From positions 558,001 to 622,000 of the forward strand of contig CAJTDC010000001.1 of NCBI GenBank assembly GCA_910575055.1: 64,000 bases of DNA, written 5' to 3'. Below, piece by piece: positions 55,346-64,000 of the stretch; the stretch's first letter is position 1; each line of letters starts with the position of its first letter. The stretch comes from Clostridia bacterium. Its GTDB lineage: Bacteria; Bacillota; Clostridia; Lachnospirales; Anaerotignaceae. The notes beneath the pieces are model-generated. The model saw nothing but the letters and a program-made list of their open reading frames with translations. It searched no databases and had not been told where the DNA came from. The translations under genes and the position numbers were made by a program.

Positions 55346-57223
55346 TTATTGGAACATAGCCAAAACTTCTTCTGGACTTGTTACTGTTTTTAATTTTTCT
55401 AATTGTGCCTCTTCTTCAATAATACCACCAATTTTTGCTAAAAGGTCAAGATGTTCATCACCTATACCTGCTATACCAAATACAAGATATGCTTTTTCTT
55501 CTCCAAAAGATACACCATCTGGATATTGCAGCATAACAATACCTGTTTTCTTTACTTCGCCTTTTGCTTCTGCTGTACCGTGTGGTATTGCTACACCAAG
55601 TCCCATATATGTACTAACTGTTCTTTCTCTTTCTTGCATTGCTGGAATATAGCTTTCATTTACATAGCCTAATTTATGTAGCAATTCTCCGGCTGCTTGA
55701 ATTGCTTCTTCTTTTGTTACACTAGGCAAACCTGTTTTAATACCTTCTTTTATAATTACATCTGTTTTTGCTGGTTTTGCAGGCTCTGCTGCTGGAGCTG
55801 GTGCTGCTGGAGCAGGTGCTGCACCACCACCATTTGCTCTTTGTTCTAATGTTTTATAAAGAGCATCTAAATTAGGGTCAGCTAAGAAATTTCCTATTGT
55901 AATAATATGTGCTTGTGGCCCTGAAGCTTTTGCTCTTTCTTGTAATACTTCCTGACATACAACGATGTCTGCATCAGATGGTACATTATCAACTGATGTA
56001 TTGATAACAGTAATACCTAAATTTAAAGGTTTAATTCTATTTCTAAATTTTGTAGCTCCCATAGCACTGGAACCCATACCAGCATCACAAGAGAATACAA
56101 TTTTCTTTACTACACCAGGAATAGCTCCTGTATTGATTGGAGCAGAAGGAGCTGCTGTACCTTTTGCTTCTGCTTTCATATTTTGCATTTGAGAAGTTGC
56201 TTCTTCCAAGTTTTTCGCACCAGACATTTTGATGATAGGGGAAGCTACCAAGAAAGAAACTGCTGCTGCAATTAAAACACCAAGTAATACTGTAATTTGT
56301 TCTCCTTTTGGTGCTACTGCTAAAAATGCAATGATAGAACCTGGAGAAGATGGACCTACTAAACCTGCACCCATCAATGAATAGAATAATATTGCTACAA
56401 CTGATGCACAGATAGGAGCAATCAATACCACTGGATTCATCAAAACATATGGGAAATAGATTTCATGAATACCACCCAAGAAGTGAATGATGATTGCACC
56501 AGGTGCAGAAGATTTTGTTGTTTTGTCTTTTGAGAATAACCAATAAGCAATCAAAACACCTAAGCCAGGACCAGGATTTGCTTCAATCATATACATAATA
56601 GATTTTCCTGTTTCCAATGCTTGTTCTGTACCAATTGGTGTAAATATACCATGATTGATAGCATTGTTGAGAAACAATACTTTAGCAGGTTCAATAAATA
56701 TACCAACCAAAGGAAGTAATTTGTGGTCGATTAAGAAACCAACGCCACCAGAAAGGAATGCTAATACACCTTCCATAACTGGACCAATTACATAATAACC
56801 AAATATTGCTAATATCATACCAATAATACCAACAGAGAAGTTGTTTATAAGCATTTCAAAACCTGCTGGTATTTTTCCATCTACTGCTTGGTCAAACTTT
56901 TTAATTACCAAACCAGCAAAAGGACCCATTAACATACCACCTATGAGCATTTTGGCATCTGTACCGCATATAACACCGACTGTCGCGATTGCTGCCATAA
57001 CAGCACCTCTGTCGCCTCCTACCATTTTACCACCTTGATATGCTATCAATATAGGCAGCAAATAGGTAAGCATAGGACCTTGTATGCTTGCAAGTTGTTC
57101 ATTAGGAAGCCAACCAGCTTCAATAAATAATGCAGTGATAAGACCCCAAGCAATAAATGCACCAATATTAGGCATAACCATTGCACTTAAAAACTTACCA
57201 AACTTTTGGACTGCAGTTTTCAT
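55346..57223 (-). CDS. mtlA: Mannitol PTS enzyme IICBA
   Basis: Takes up and phosphorylates mannitol. 625 residues with all three parts in one chain. EIIC membrane part (about 1-340): MVMPNIGAFIAWG, GGKMVGGDRGAV, NNAINHGIFTPIG and GGIHEIYFPYVLM. EIIB (about 370-460) has the phosphocysteine in FSCDAGMGSSAMGA. An Ala/Pro-rich linker (about 462-482) leads to EIIA (about 485-625) with the phosphohistidine in GVAIPHGTAEAKG (about residue 549). It follows mtlR by 15 bp. Confidence 0.96.
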   Translation of the reverse strand: MKTAVQKFGKFLSAMVMPNIGAFIAWGLITALFIEAGWLPNEQLASIQGPMLTYLLPILIAYQGGKMVGGDRGAVMAAIATVGVICGTDAKMLIGGMLMGPFAGLVIKKFDQAVDGKIPAGFEMLINNFSVGIIGMILAIFGYYVIGPVMEGVLAFLSGGVGFLIDHKLLPLVGIFIEPAKVLFLNNAINHGIFTPIGTEQALETGKSIMYMIEANPGPGLGVLIAYWLFSKDKTTKSSAPGAIIIHFLGGIHEIYFPYVLMNPVVLIAPICASVVAILFYSLMGAGLVGPSSPGSIIAFLAVAPKGEQITVLLGVLIAAAVSFLVASPIIKMSGAKNLEEATSQMQNMKAEAKGTAAPSAPINTGAIPGVVKKIVFSCDAGMGSSAMGATKFRNRIKPLNLGITVINTSVDNVPSDADIVVCQEVLQERAKASGPQAHIITIGNFLADPNLDALYKTLEQRANGGGAAPAPAAPAPAAEPAKPAKTDVIIKEGIKTGLPSVTKEEAIQAAGELLHKLGYVNESYIPAMQERERTVSTYMGLGVAIPHGTAEAKGEVKKTGIVMLQYPDGVSFGEEKAYLVFGIAGIGDEHLDLLAKIGGIIEEEAQLEKLKTVTSPEEVLAMFQ

Positions 57224-57238
57224 AATATCTCTCCTCTT

Positions 57239-59407
57239 TTATAATATTTTTTTGGGCTGATGCAATGTATCAAAACATTTTTGATAATACTGTCCTAAAT
57301 ATTGCTCTAATGTAATAACAAAAGCTTGTTGGTTAATACTATGCAAATAAGTAATCAATTCCTCGCTTTCCACTAAAGCACCACTAATTGTACTCATTAC
57401 TTCCAAACAAATTTCTGTTTCATATTCAGGCGTCAGCATTACTACAGCACCTTTTACCCACCCTGTACCATCTTTTCGACAGAAAGGTTCTCTTAAACCA
57501 ATGTAACCAAAACGACAGTGTTTAACTACATCTGTTTTGCAATGAAAAAGCATAATTTCTAAATTAGAAATATATGTTTCTGATTTCATTTCTCTGCTTT
57601 TTAGTGCCATTACGACCATATCTGTCATTTCTTTTTCTTTTGTAAACATTCTGCCTGCTAAGGGAAGAATATCCCAAGTATTGGCTATTCGCTGTATCAC
57701 CAAAAACCGCAAATTATTTAATAATTGTATTATTTCTATTCCTATATTTGTTATGTATATAATATCTTGTTTTGTTGTATATTTTGCGGTATTTGTAAAT
57801 TTTACAGTTGCTGGTTTTTTTTCTTTTGTTTTTTGTACTTTTTTCATAATATCTGTTAAAAGTAATTTATCTTGCTCTGTCAATATAGGACTAACATAAG
57901 CATAAGTATAATTCACATCTAACTCTACAGTAGAAACAATAAAATCAATTCCTTCTTCTGCAAGCTTTTGTGTGTCAATATGTAATGCAGATAAAATACA
58001 ACAAATTTCTAAATTATGAAATTCTTTTGCTAAATTTGCTGCCAGCATACGGGAAGTTCCCATACCTGTTGGACAAACAACAGCAATACAAAACTGTTTT
58101 TGTTTAGAACGCAATTTTTCTACCGCTGCACCAAAGTGCATAGCAATAAAAGCAATTTCTGTTTCTGGTATTTCTTTTACAGAAGTAAATTCTTTTAACA
58201 ATTCACAGGCTTTTTCTGTCGCATCAAAAATGTCTTTATAGTTTTCTTTTATTATTTGCAACTGTGCATTTTTAATATACACATTCATAGATAAACGGCT
58301 TATAGCAGGAAGAATATGTTGTACTAAATCCTCATAAAGCTCCTCGTTCTCTTTTAACGAAACCCCCAATATTTGCTCTACAATTACAATCATATTCTTT
58401 ACAAGTTCTTTAACATTACTCTTTTTATCAAAAAGCATTGTGTCATCATCTGAAAACCAAATTTTAGCACTAAGTAAGTGCATTGTAATAAATCCAATTT
58501 CATCGACAGGAATTTCTATATCCAACTGCTCTGAAAGTCCTTGTGCAATTTCTTCTGCTACAGAACATTCTGGTGTGAGCAAAAGTTTTTGTAATTTTTG
58601 TTGTTCCATTTCTATTTTTTCTAAATTTTGTATCCTCTTTATCGCAAGAGAAATGTGAACAACCAAACCAATATATGCACTGTCTGTATATTTAATTTTC
58701 AGTTTTTGTTCTGTTTCGCTTAAAAGCTGCTCTACTACTTTTACAATTTTTTCATCTAAGAAATGAAGCAGTTTATTGTGAGAATATATTTCTATTTTTG
58801 GGGTATCTTCGGCAGCCTGATATCCACTTAACAAACTGAGTATTTCTTTTTCTTCCATAAAATCATAAACTACATTTGCTATTGCCTGCCTATAATTTTC
58901 TTCTGTTCCTTCCAGATAAATACCTAAGCCTTGTTTACGTATGATTTTGATTTGATAAGTAGAAAGCCATTTTCCTAATATATCTAAATCATTACTAAGT
59001 GTTCCGTCTGAAATTTTAAACTTTGATGTAAAATAAAATGATTTTCTTGGTTCTTTGGAAGCAAGAAGTTCTCCTAAAAGAAATTTACGTCTTTGTTCTT
59101 TAGAATATACTTTCTGTATTACTTCTACATCTAAAAGTTTTAATATTTTTTTCTGATTTTCAAGGCTTTCGTCTAATACTAACCCAACACCTGGCTTCCT
59201 AATAAACTTAAATTCATTTTCAGAAAGCCAACGTTCAATTTGAGGCATCTCTCTTAATATAGTACGAGAACTTAATTTTAATTTTTCTGAAATGGTTGAA
59301 ATTGTAACAGGATTTGTTGCTGTAAATTTTGTTAAAATCTCAATGATGGCTTTTTGTCTTGCAGTCAAATTTGTTTTTCTATTTGCATTTTCATTTGATG
59401 GTGACAT
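57239..59407 (-). CDS. mtlR: PRD-containing activator of the mannitol operon
   Basis: BglG/MtlR-type activator. About 722 residues from ATG 59407, preceded at some distance by AAAGG; starts at 59434 or TTG 59464 are possible. Two N-terminal helix-turn-helix segments (TARQKAIIEILTKF and LSSRTILREMPQIERWL) come first. Two PTS regulation domains (about 180-390) contain conserved histidines (VVHISLAIKRIQ, ITMHLLSAK). An EIIB-like domain (VVCPTGMGTSRMLAANL) and an EIIA-like C-terminus follow. HPr and EII phosphorylate these domains to adjust activity. Encoded first, directly before mtlA. Confidence 0.92.
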   Translation of the reverse strand: MSPSNENANRKTNLTARQKAIIEILTKFTATNPVTISTISEKLKLSSRTILREMPQIERWLSENEFKFIRKPGVGLVLDESLENQKKILKLLDVEVIQKVYSKEQRRKFLLGELLASKEPRKSFYFTSKFKISDGTLSNDLDILGKWLSTYQIKIIRKQGLGIYLEGTEENYRQAIANVVYDFMEEKEILSLLSGYQAAEDTPKIEIYSHNKLLHFLDEKIVKVVEQLLSETEQKLKIKYTDSAYIGLVVHISLAIKRIQNLEKIEMEQQKLQKLLLTPECSVAEEIAQGLSEQLDIEIPVDEIGFITMHLLSAKIWFSDDDTMLFDKKSNVKELVKNMIVIVEQILGVSLKENEELYEDLVQHILPAISRLSMNVYIKNAQLQIIKENYKDIFDATEKACELLKEFTSVKEIPETEIAFIAMHFGAAVEKLRSKQKQFCIAVVCPTGMGTSRMLAANLAKEFHNLEICCILSALHIDTQKLAEEGIDFIVSTVELDVNYTYAYVSPILTEQDKLLLTDIMKKVQKTKEKKPATVKFTNTAKYTTKQDIIYITNIGIEIIQLLNNLRFLVIQRIANTWDILPLAGRMFTKEKEMTDMVVMALKSREMKSETYISNLEIMLFHCKTDVVKHCRFGYIGLREPFCRKDGTGWVKGAVVMLTPEYETEICLEVMSTISGALVESEELITYLHSINQQAFVITLEQYLGQYYQKCFDTLHQPKKIL

Positions 59408-59763
59408 TTTTAAAAACCAACCTTTCGATGTCATTATTATGCTATAAAATAAACCCACTTTCAACTAATTCATATTCTATATTTGTCTGGAATAGTTAGT
59501 GACATTTTTATAGAATGAAATCTTTTCATAAAAAATTCAAAGCATTTTTGTGAAAAAAATCATATGTTTTATAGGTATATATTTATTGTTATCGTTCTAT
59601 AGATACAAAAACAAACAACTTTTAGTAAAAATATATAGTTTTATTTTCAATATTTTGTATATTATTTCAAGTATTATTGATGACAAAATTGAAAATGTAT
59701 AAAAAACAATACTTTATAGCAACATACTGACAAATTTATATATTAAAAATCAAATCAATACTT

Positions 59764-59777
59764 TGAAAACGTTTTTA
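59764..59777. promoter_or_regulatory. cre-like catabolite control site
   Basis: TGAAAACGTTTTTA matches the CcpA site consensus except at one position. It lies about 360 bp upstream of mtlR and 20 bp beyond the end of the TfoX-type gene. The gene-free stretch 59465-59797 otherwise holds AT-rich DNA in which I see no firm promoter. Confidence 0.45.
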
Positions 59778-59797
59778 TCTGTTTAATTTATAACAAA

Positions 59798-60112
59798 TTA
59801 CTTTTTCTTTTTGGGAAAAGGTAGTTCTTGCCAAGTAACTTCTACCAAATTTTTTAAAAAATTTTTATCCTCCAATTCACTTACAAATAGCATAGGTTTT
59901 GCCCCTTTATAAGGCAACTGCTCCTCAAAATCTTTACAAAGCTGTTTTCCTGCCTTTGTAATTTTTATCAAAAAACGATTGTCATATACCCCTCCAAATA
60001 CTTTCCCTTTATAATAAAAAGCGTATTCCCCAAACATTTTTCTATAAGAAATTTCTTCTAATTCTGATAATTGCTCTGCTATAAATTTTACATATTCCAA
60101 TGATGACGCCAT
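59798..60112 (-). CDS. TfoX N-terminal domain protein
   Basis: 104-residue protein consisting only of the TfoX-N domain: YVKFIAEQLSELEEISYRKMFGEYAFYYKGKVFGGVYDNRFLIKI is its characteristic block. The basic C-terminal tail is PFPKKKK. Full-length TfoX regulates competence in gamma-proteobacteria; single-domain forms are widespread in Firmicutes with no assigned role. Transcribed alone, 99 bp after proC behind a hairpin. Confidence 0.82.
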   Translation of the reverse strand: MASSLEYVKFIAEQLSELEEISYRKMFGEYAFYYKGKVFGGVYDNRFLIKITKAGKQLCKDFEEQLPYKGAKPMLFVSELEDKNFLKNLVEVTWQELPFPKKKK

Positions 60113-60143
60113 AATTTTCCTCCTATTTTTTCAAAAATACAAA

Positions 60144-60191
60144 AAAAGAAGTCATAAAACATATTTTCATATGAAATGATTTCTTTTTTGC
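60144..60191. terminator. Terminator between proC and the TfoX-N gene
   Basis: AAAAAAGAAGTCAT pairs imperfectly with ATGATTTCTTTTTT and includes an inner CATATTTTCATATG palindrome. T-runs are present on both strands. Confidence 0.7.
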
Positions 60192-60211
60192 ATATACTAC
60201 TTTCAATATAA

Positions 60212-61024
60212 TTATTTTCTTCTAGCAATCCATTTATCTTTTTCTAGCACAGCATCAAATGCTTTTACAAGCGTACTTTCAAAACCATTTTCTTCTAATG
60301 CACATATTCCTTCTATTGTTGTGCCACCTGGAGAACATACTTGGTCTATCAGTGCCCAAGGGTGTTCTCCACTTTCCAATATCATTTTTGCACTTCCTAA
60401 AACAGTTTGTGCTGTAATCTCTAATGCTTGTTTTTTTGGCATACCTGCCTTTAATGCTGCTCTTGATAAAGCATCTATATACAAATACGCAAATGCTACA
60501 GAAGCTCCTCCTATCACACTAAACATAGAAAACTGTTGTTCTGCAATTTCCGATACACTACCTATTGTAGCAAACATATTTTTTGCTGTTTTAAACTGTT
60601 CTTCTGTTACTGCATTATTTTTACAGATACCTGTTGTAGATGCTCCAATTTTGCCATTAATATTGGGCATTACTCTTACAATGGCAGTATCTTCTCCTAA
60701 AAAAGATGCAATATATTCCAATTTTTTTCCTGCTGCAATAGATATCACAAGAGGTTTTTTATTTTGAATATATTGTTTTATATCAGGTAAAATTTCTGCT
60801 AAAATATTTGGCTTTACTCCCAATACCAATACATCTGAATGTTGTATTACTTCTTGTGCTGTTTTGCAATAGTGTGCATTGCATTGCTCTGCTAATTTTT
60901 GTGCTGTAATACCAGATTTACTTGTAATATAAATACAATTTCCATCATAACTTTTTGTACCTATTGTCATACCTTTTACTATAGCACTTGCCATATTGCC
61001 TGCACCTATAAAACCAAAATTCAT
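60212..61024 (-). CDS. proC: Pyrroline-5-carboxylate reductase
   Basis: Last step of proline synthesis, NAD(P)H-dependent. 270 residues, normal length. FGFIGAGNMASAIVKG is the nucleotide-binding site, LGVKPNILAEIL, RVMPNINGKIGAS and the dimer-domain signature DQVCSPGGTTIEGICALEE are conserved. Monocistronic, with GGAGG upstream. Arginine and proline genes are both in the window but far apart, so no shared operon. Confidence 0.96.
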   Translation of the reverse strand: MNFGFIGAGNMASAIVKGMTIGTKSYDGNCIYITSKSGITAQKLAEQCNAHYCKTAQEVIQHSDVLVLGVKPNILAEILPDIKQYIQNKKPLVISIAAGKKLEYIASFLGEDTAIVRVMPNINGKIGASTTGICKNNAVTEEQFKTAKNMFATIGSVSEIAEQQFSMFSVIGGASVAFAYLYIDALSRAALKAGMPKKQALEITAQTVLGSAKMILESGEHPWALIDQVCSPGGTTIEGICALEENGFESTLVKAFDAVLEKDKWIARRK

Positions 61025-61136
61025 ATTATTACCTCCTTTTATAATAAATACAGAAACATACTATGTATATTTTATCACTTTTTTATTTTTTAAAAAAGAA
61101 GTTTTTTATTTTTTACATATTTGTGGTAGACTATTA

Positions 61137-61198
61137 TTGACAGCCAAATATAAAAGTGCTATTGTTATTAAAATAAATCATATGAAATTAGTATGATT
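61137..61198 (+). promoter_or_regulatory. Promoter and inverted repeat before the sulfhydrylase gene
   Basis: TTGACA, 17 bases, TATTGT (61137-61165). An inverted repeat AATCATA/TATGATT (61176-61182 with 61192-61198) lies just downstream and may be an operator. No SAM riboswitch is recognisable. Confidence 0.6.
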
Positions 61199-61244
61199 AG
61201 AGTGATAAACAAAATTATTTTTTATAATAATAAGGAGGACTATT

Positions 61245-62528
61245 ATGCAAAATCAATATCGTTTTGAAACATTACAACTTCACGCAGGGCAAGAAACCGC
61301 TGACCCTACTACACACTCTCGTGCTGTGCCCATTTACCAAACAACTTCTTATATATTTGACAACTGCCAGCATGGTGCAGACTTATTTGCTTTAAAACAA
61401 GAAGGTAACATTTATAGTCGTATGATGAACCCTACAACAGACGTTTTTGAAGCTCGTATCAACGCTTTAGAAGGCGGTGTTGGAGCACTTGCTTTGTCTT
61501 CTGGTTCTGCTGCTGTTACTTGTGCAATACAGAATATTACACAAGTAGGTGACCACATTGTTTCTGCAAATACACTTTATGGAGGTACATATAATCTTTT
61601 TGCTCATACATTGCCTAAATGTGGCGTTACAACTACTTTTGTCAATCCAGATGATATTTCTAATTTTGAAAAGGCAATACAACCAAATACAAAATTAGTA
61701 TATATTGAAGCAATAGGCAATCCAAATGCTAGTATGATTGACATTGAAAAAGTTGCTGAAATTGCTCATTCACACAATATCCCTCTTATTGTAGATAGTA
61801 CATTTGCTACACCATATTTATTAAGACCTTTTGAGTATGGTGCAGATATTGTAGTACATTCTGCTACAAAATTTATAGGTGGTCACGGTACTTCTATAGG
61901 TGGTGTGATAGTAGATAGTGGTAATTTTGATTGGGAAGCAAGTGGAAAATTTCAGCATTTAGTAGAGCCAGACCCTTGCTATCACGGTACTAGCTTTACA
62001 CAATTTGCAGGAAAAGCTGCTTATATTACAAGAGCAAGAGTAGTATTGCTTCGTGACACAGGTGCTTGTTTAAGTCCTTTTCATTCCTTTTTATTTTTAC
62101 AAGGATTGGAAACACTTTCTTTACGTGTAGAACGTCACATTGAAAACACATTAAAAGTAGTGGAGTATCTTGCAAAACACCCAAAAGTTTCAAAAGTAAA
62201 TCATCCTTCGCTACCTGATAGCCCTTACCATAAATTATATCAAAAATATTTACCAAAGGGCGGAGCTTCTATATTTACTATAGAAACAAAAGGTACAAGA
62301 GAAGATGCAAACCGTTTTGTGGATAATTTAAAACTATTTTCTCTTTTAGCAAATGTTGCAGATGTAAAATCTCTTGTAATAAATCCAGCAGGTACAACAC
62401 ATTCTCAAATGACAGATGAAGAATTAGCTGCTTCTGGTATTTCTCCAACTACAATACGTCTTTCTATTGGTACAGAACATATTGACGATATTATTGCAGA
62501 TTTAGAACAGGCTTTCGAAAAGATGTAA
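61245..62528 (+). CDS. metY: O-acetylhomoserine sulfhydrylase
   Basis: PLP enzyme of the Cys/Met gamma family that makes homocysteine from O-acetylhomoserine and sulfide. 427 residues, the longer form typical of Met[18 protein letters not shown] at the N-terminus, [24 protein letters not shown], the PLP lysine in [12 protein letters not shown] (Lys209), and the long loop [20 protein letters not shown] are all MetY features. The end [13 protein letters not shown] is conserved. Monocistronic, with AAGGAGG before the ATG. Cystathionine-forming activity is less likely but not excluded by sequence. Confidence 0.93.
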   Translation: MQNQYRFETLQLHAGQETADPTTHSRAVPIYQTTSYIFDNCQHGADLFALKQEGNIYSRMMNPTTDVFEARINALEGGVGALALSSGSAAVTCAIQNITQVGDHIVSANTLYGGTYNLFAHTLPKCGVTTTFVNPDDISNFEKAIQPNTKLVYIEAIGNPNASMIDIEKVAEIAHSHNIPLIVDSTFATPYLLRPFEYGADIVVHSATKFIGGHGTSIGGVIVDSGNFDWEASGKFQHLVEPDPCYHGTSFTQFAGKAAYITRARVVLLRDTGACLSPFHSFLFLQGLETLSLRVERHIENTLKVVEYLAKHPKVSKVNHPSLPDSPYHKLYQKYLPKGGASIFTIETKGTREDANRFVDNLKLFSLLANVADVKSLVINPAGTTHSQMTDEELAASGISPTTIRLSIGTEHIDDIIADLEQAFEKM

Positions 62529-62561
62529 ATACTAAATTTTAATAAAAAATAAAAAAAGTCG

Positions 62562-62590
62562 TTGACAGATAATTTATTTTGTGTTACATT
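62562..62590 (+). promoter_or_regulatory. Promoter of the leuA T-box leader
   Basis: TTGACA, 17 bases, TACATT. Confidence 0.8.
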
Positions 62591-62599
62591 TGTTTTTAA

Positions 62600-62888
62600 T
62601 AAAAAGAATATCATATAAAACACAGTGATAAGAAGTAGTAGGTTTTTGAAACGATACAGAGAGTTATCGGTTGGTGTGAGATAACAAGATGGATAAAACT
62701 GAACTGGTCTTGGAGTGGTTCGCTGAACAGTAGTAGGCGATAACGGGCGTTCCCCGTTACAGGAACAGGATATTAGGTTATACCAGTATCTGTATGAGAG
62801 TATCCCTTTTGGGGATAAATTAGAAGTGGTACCGTGGAAGGAATACGCCTTTCATCTTCTTTGTGTAAGAAGATGAAAGGCTTTTTTA
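62600..62888 (+). ncRNA. T-box riboswitch before leuA
   Basis: A leader of about 290 bases. Stem I includes GAGAGTTATCGGTTGGTGTG, and the T-box GAAGTGGTACCGTGG is at 62823-62837. A 14-bp terminator stem (62847-62860 with 62868-62881) is followed by six Ts. A CTT in GGTCTTGG is a candidate leucine specifier, consistent with leuA downstream, but I did not fold the stem. Confidence 0.9.
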
Positions 62889-62938
62889 ATGTATTTTATA
62901 ATATAGCATTTTATTTCACTAAAGGAGAGTAATATAGT

Positions 62939-64000
62939 ATGAAAAATTATAACAGATATCAAGTGTATCCCACAGTCAATTTAAAAGACAGAACATGGCC
63001 AAATCAAAAAATTACAAAAGCACCTATGTGGTGTAGTGTAGACTTGCGTGATGGCAATCAAGCATTGATTACACCTATGGGATTAAATCAAAAATTGCAA
63101 TTTTTTCAATTTCTAGTAGATATGGGATTTAAAACCATAGAAATTGGTTTTCCTGCTGCTTCTGAAACAGAATATGAATTTACAAGAGCACTGATTGACC
63201 AAAATTTAATTCCTGATGATGTTACAATACAGGTTTTGACACAATCCAGAGCAAAAATTATTGAAAAAACATTTTCTGCTTTAACAGGTGCTAAAAATGC
63301 CATTGTGCATTTGTATAATTCTACTTCTACATTGCAAAGAGAAGTTGTTTTTGGCAATTCCAAACAAGAAACAGTTGATTTAGCTGTATTTGGTGCAAAA
63401 ATGATGAATGACATTGCTGCACAGTACACAGAAACAAACTTTACATTTGAGTATTCTCCAGAAAGTTTTACAGGAACAGAAATGGATTTTGCCGCAGAAA
63501 TTTGTAATGCGGTAATAGATGTATGGAAACCAACACCAGAACATAAAGCAATTATCAATTTGCCTTCCACAGTAGAAATGACATCACCAAATGTTTATGC
63601 TGACCAAATTGAATATATGTGCCGTAATTTAAAAAATAGAGAAAGTATATTAGTAAGTCTTCATGCACATAATGACAGAGGTTGTGCCGTTGCTGCATCA
63701 GAATTAGGATTGATGGCTGGTGCAGACAGAGTAGAAGGTACATTATTTGGAAATGGCGAAAGAACAGGTAATGCTGATATTTTAACAATAGGTATGAATA
63801 TGTTTACACAAGGTGTTGACCCTGAATTAGATTTTACACATATGAATGATATTGTAAGTATTTATGAAGACTCTACACAAATGAATGTACACCCTCGTCA
63901 CCCATATGCTGGAGAACTGGTATTTACTGCTTTTTCTGGTTCTCATCAAGATGCTATCAAAAAAGGTATGACAGCAATGAAAACACACCCAGAACATTGG
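62939..64000 (+). CDS. leuA: 2-isopropylmalate synthase (partial, C-terminus beyond window)
   Basis: First committed step of leucine synthesis, joining acetyl-CoA and 2-oxoisovalerate. My translation from ATG 62939 (AAAGGAG upstream) reads [20 protein letters not shown], then [17 protein letters not shown] with metal and substrate residues, [60 protein letters not shown] and [24 protein letters not shown]. This matches the long LeuA group also found in actinobacteria and fungi, roughly 550 residues. 354 codons are in the window; the leucine-binding regulatory domain is outside. Confidence 0.95.
   Translation, partial: MKNYNRYQVYPTVNLKDRTWPNQKITKAPMWCSVDLRDGNQALITPMGLNQKLQFFQFLVDMGFKTIEIGFPAASETEYEFTRALIDQNLIPDDVTIQVLTQSRAKIIEKTFSALTGAKNAIVHLYNSTSTLQREVVFGNSKQETVDLAVFGAKMMNDIAAQYTETNFTFEYSPESFTGTEMDFAAEICNAVIDVWKPTPEHKAIINLPSTVEMTSPNVYADQIEYMCRNLKNRESILVSLHAHNDRGCAVAASELGLMAGADRVEGTLFGNGERTGNADILTIGMNMFTQGVDPELDFTHMNDIVSIYEDSTQMNVHPRHPYAGELVFTAFSGSHQDAIKKGMTAMKTHPEHW

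Noticed and set aside
61025-61244. SAM riboswitch or methionine T-box before the sulfhydrylase gene
   Set aside because: No S-box core, T-box or terminator stem is visible; only a promoter and a short inverted repeat.

Overview
The window is AT-rich DNA from a motile, spore-forming, low-GC Gram-positive bacterium. I infer a member of the Clostridia, possibly Lachnospirales-like, although no rRNA is present to confirm this. The evidence is a SpoIIID gene with a sigma-E-like promoter, a collagen-like spore-surface gene, flagellin with CsrA and FliB, an SLH-anchored surface protein, T-box leaders, and an RND pump with no outer-membrane partner.

Layout. (1) 1-6854, minus strand: an arginine operon argC-argJ-(membrane protein)-argJ-(MBL hydrolase)-argB-argD. 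It has two argJ copies, and argD runs off the window edge. (2) 7078-18774, minus strand: surface and motility genes, namely a 2180-residue SLH protein, murA, a FliB-type flagellin lysine methylase, a large flagellin and csrA. The flagellin and csrA leaders carry CsrA-type GGA sites, and csrA has a sigma-28-like promoter. (3) 18800-22767: an XRE regulator with palindromic operator candidates, a small helical protein, an AI-2E-type permease and a C69 dipeptidase. (4) 22863-32371: spoIIID, then a collagen-like gene split by a 7479-bp element. (5) 32508-33521: a C45-type hydrolase. (6) 33684-40560: a complete trpEGDCFBA operon behind a T-box leader. (7) 40628-46084, minus strand: marR, an RND adaptor, an RND pump and a P-II protein overlapping the pump gene. 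(8) 46432-50690: an ABC/FtsX-type export system with a large surface subunit. (9) 50773-51727: a secreted protein and a VanZ-like protein. (10) 51944-59407, minus strand: mtlR-mtlA-mtlD-ptsH-ptsI. (11) 59798-64000: a TfoX-N protein, proC, O-acetylhomoserine sulfhydrylase, and leuA behind a second T-box (truncated by the window edge).

The most notable observation is in region 4. A large serine recombinase gene lies 15 bp from one end of a 7479-bp segment. That segment separates the collagen-repeat part of a BclA-like gene (350 codons) from its C-terminal domain (152 codons). The two inner ends carry inverted 9-bp arms that join into a perfect 20-bp palindrome around AT, as expected of a serine-integrase attP. 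Precise excision would rejoin the two parts exactly in frame as a 502-residue protein. A sigma-K-like promoter lies before the collagen gene and spoIIID is next door. The arrangement resembles skin-type elements, which are excised in the mother cell to rebuild sporulation genes. I infer, but cannot prove from sequence alone, that this is a developmentally excised element.

The rest is largely biosynthesis (Arg, Trp, Leu, Pro, Met/Cys), sugar uptake (mannitol PTS with its own HPr and enzyme I) and envelope functions. No tRNA, rRNA or CRISPR array was seen.
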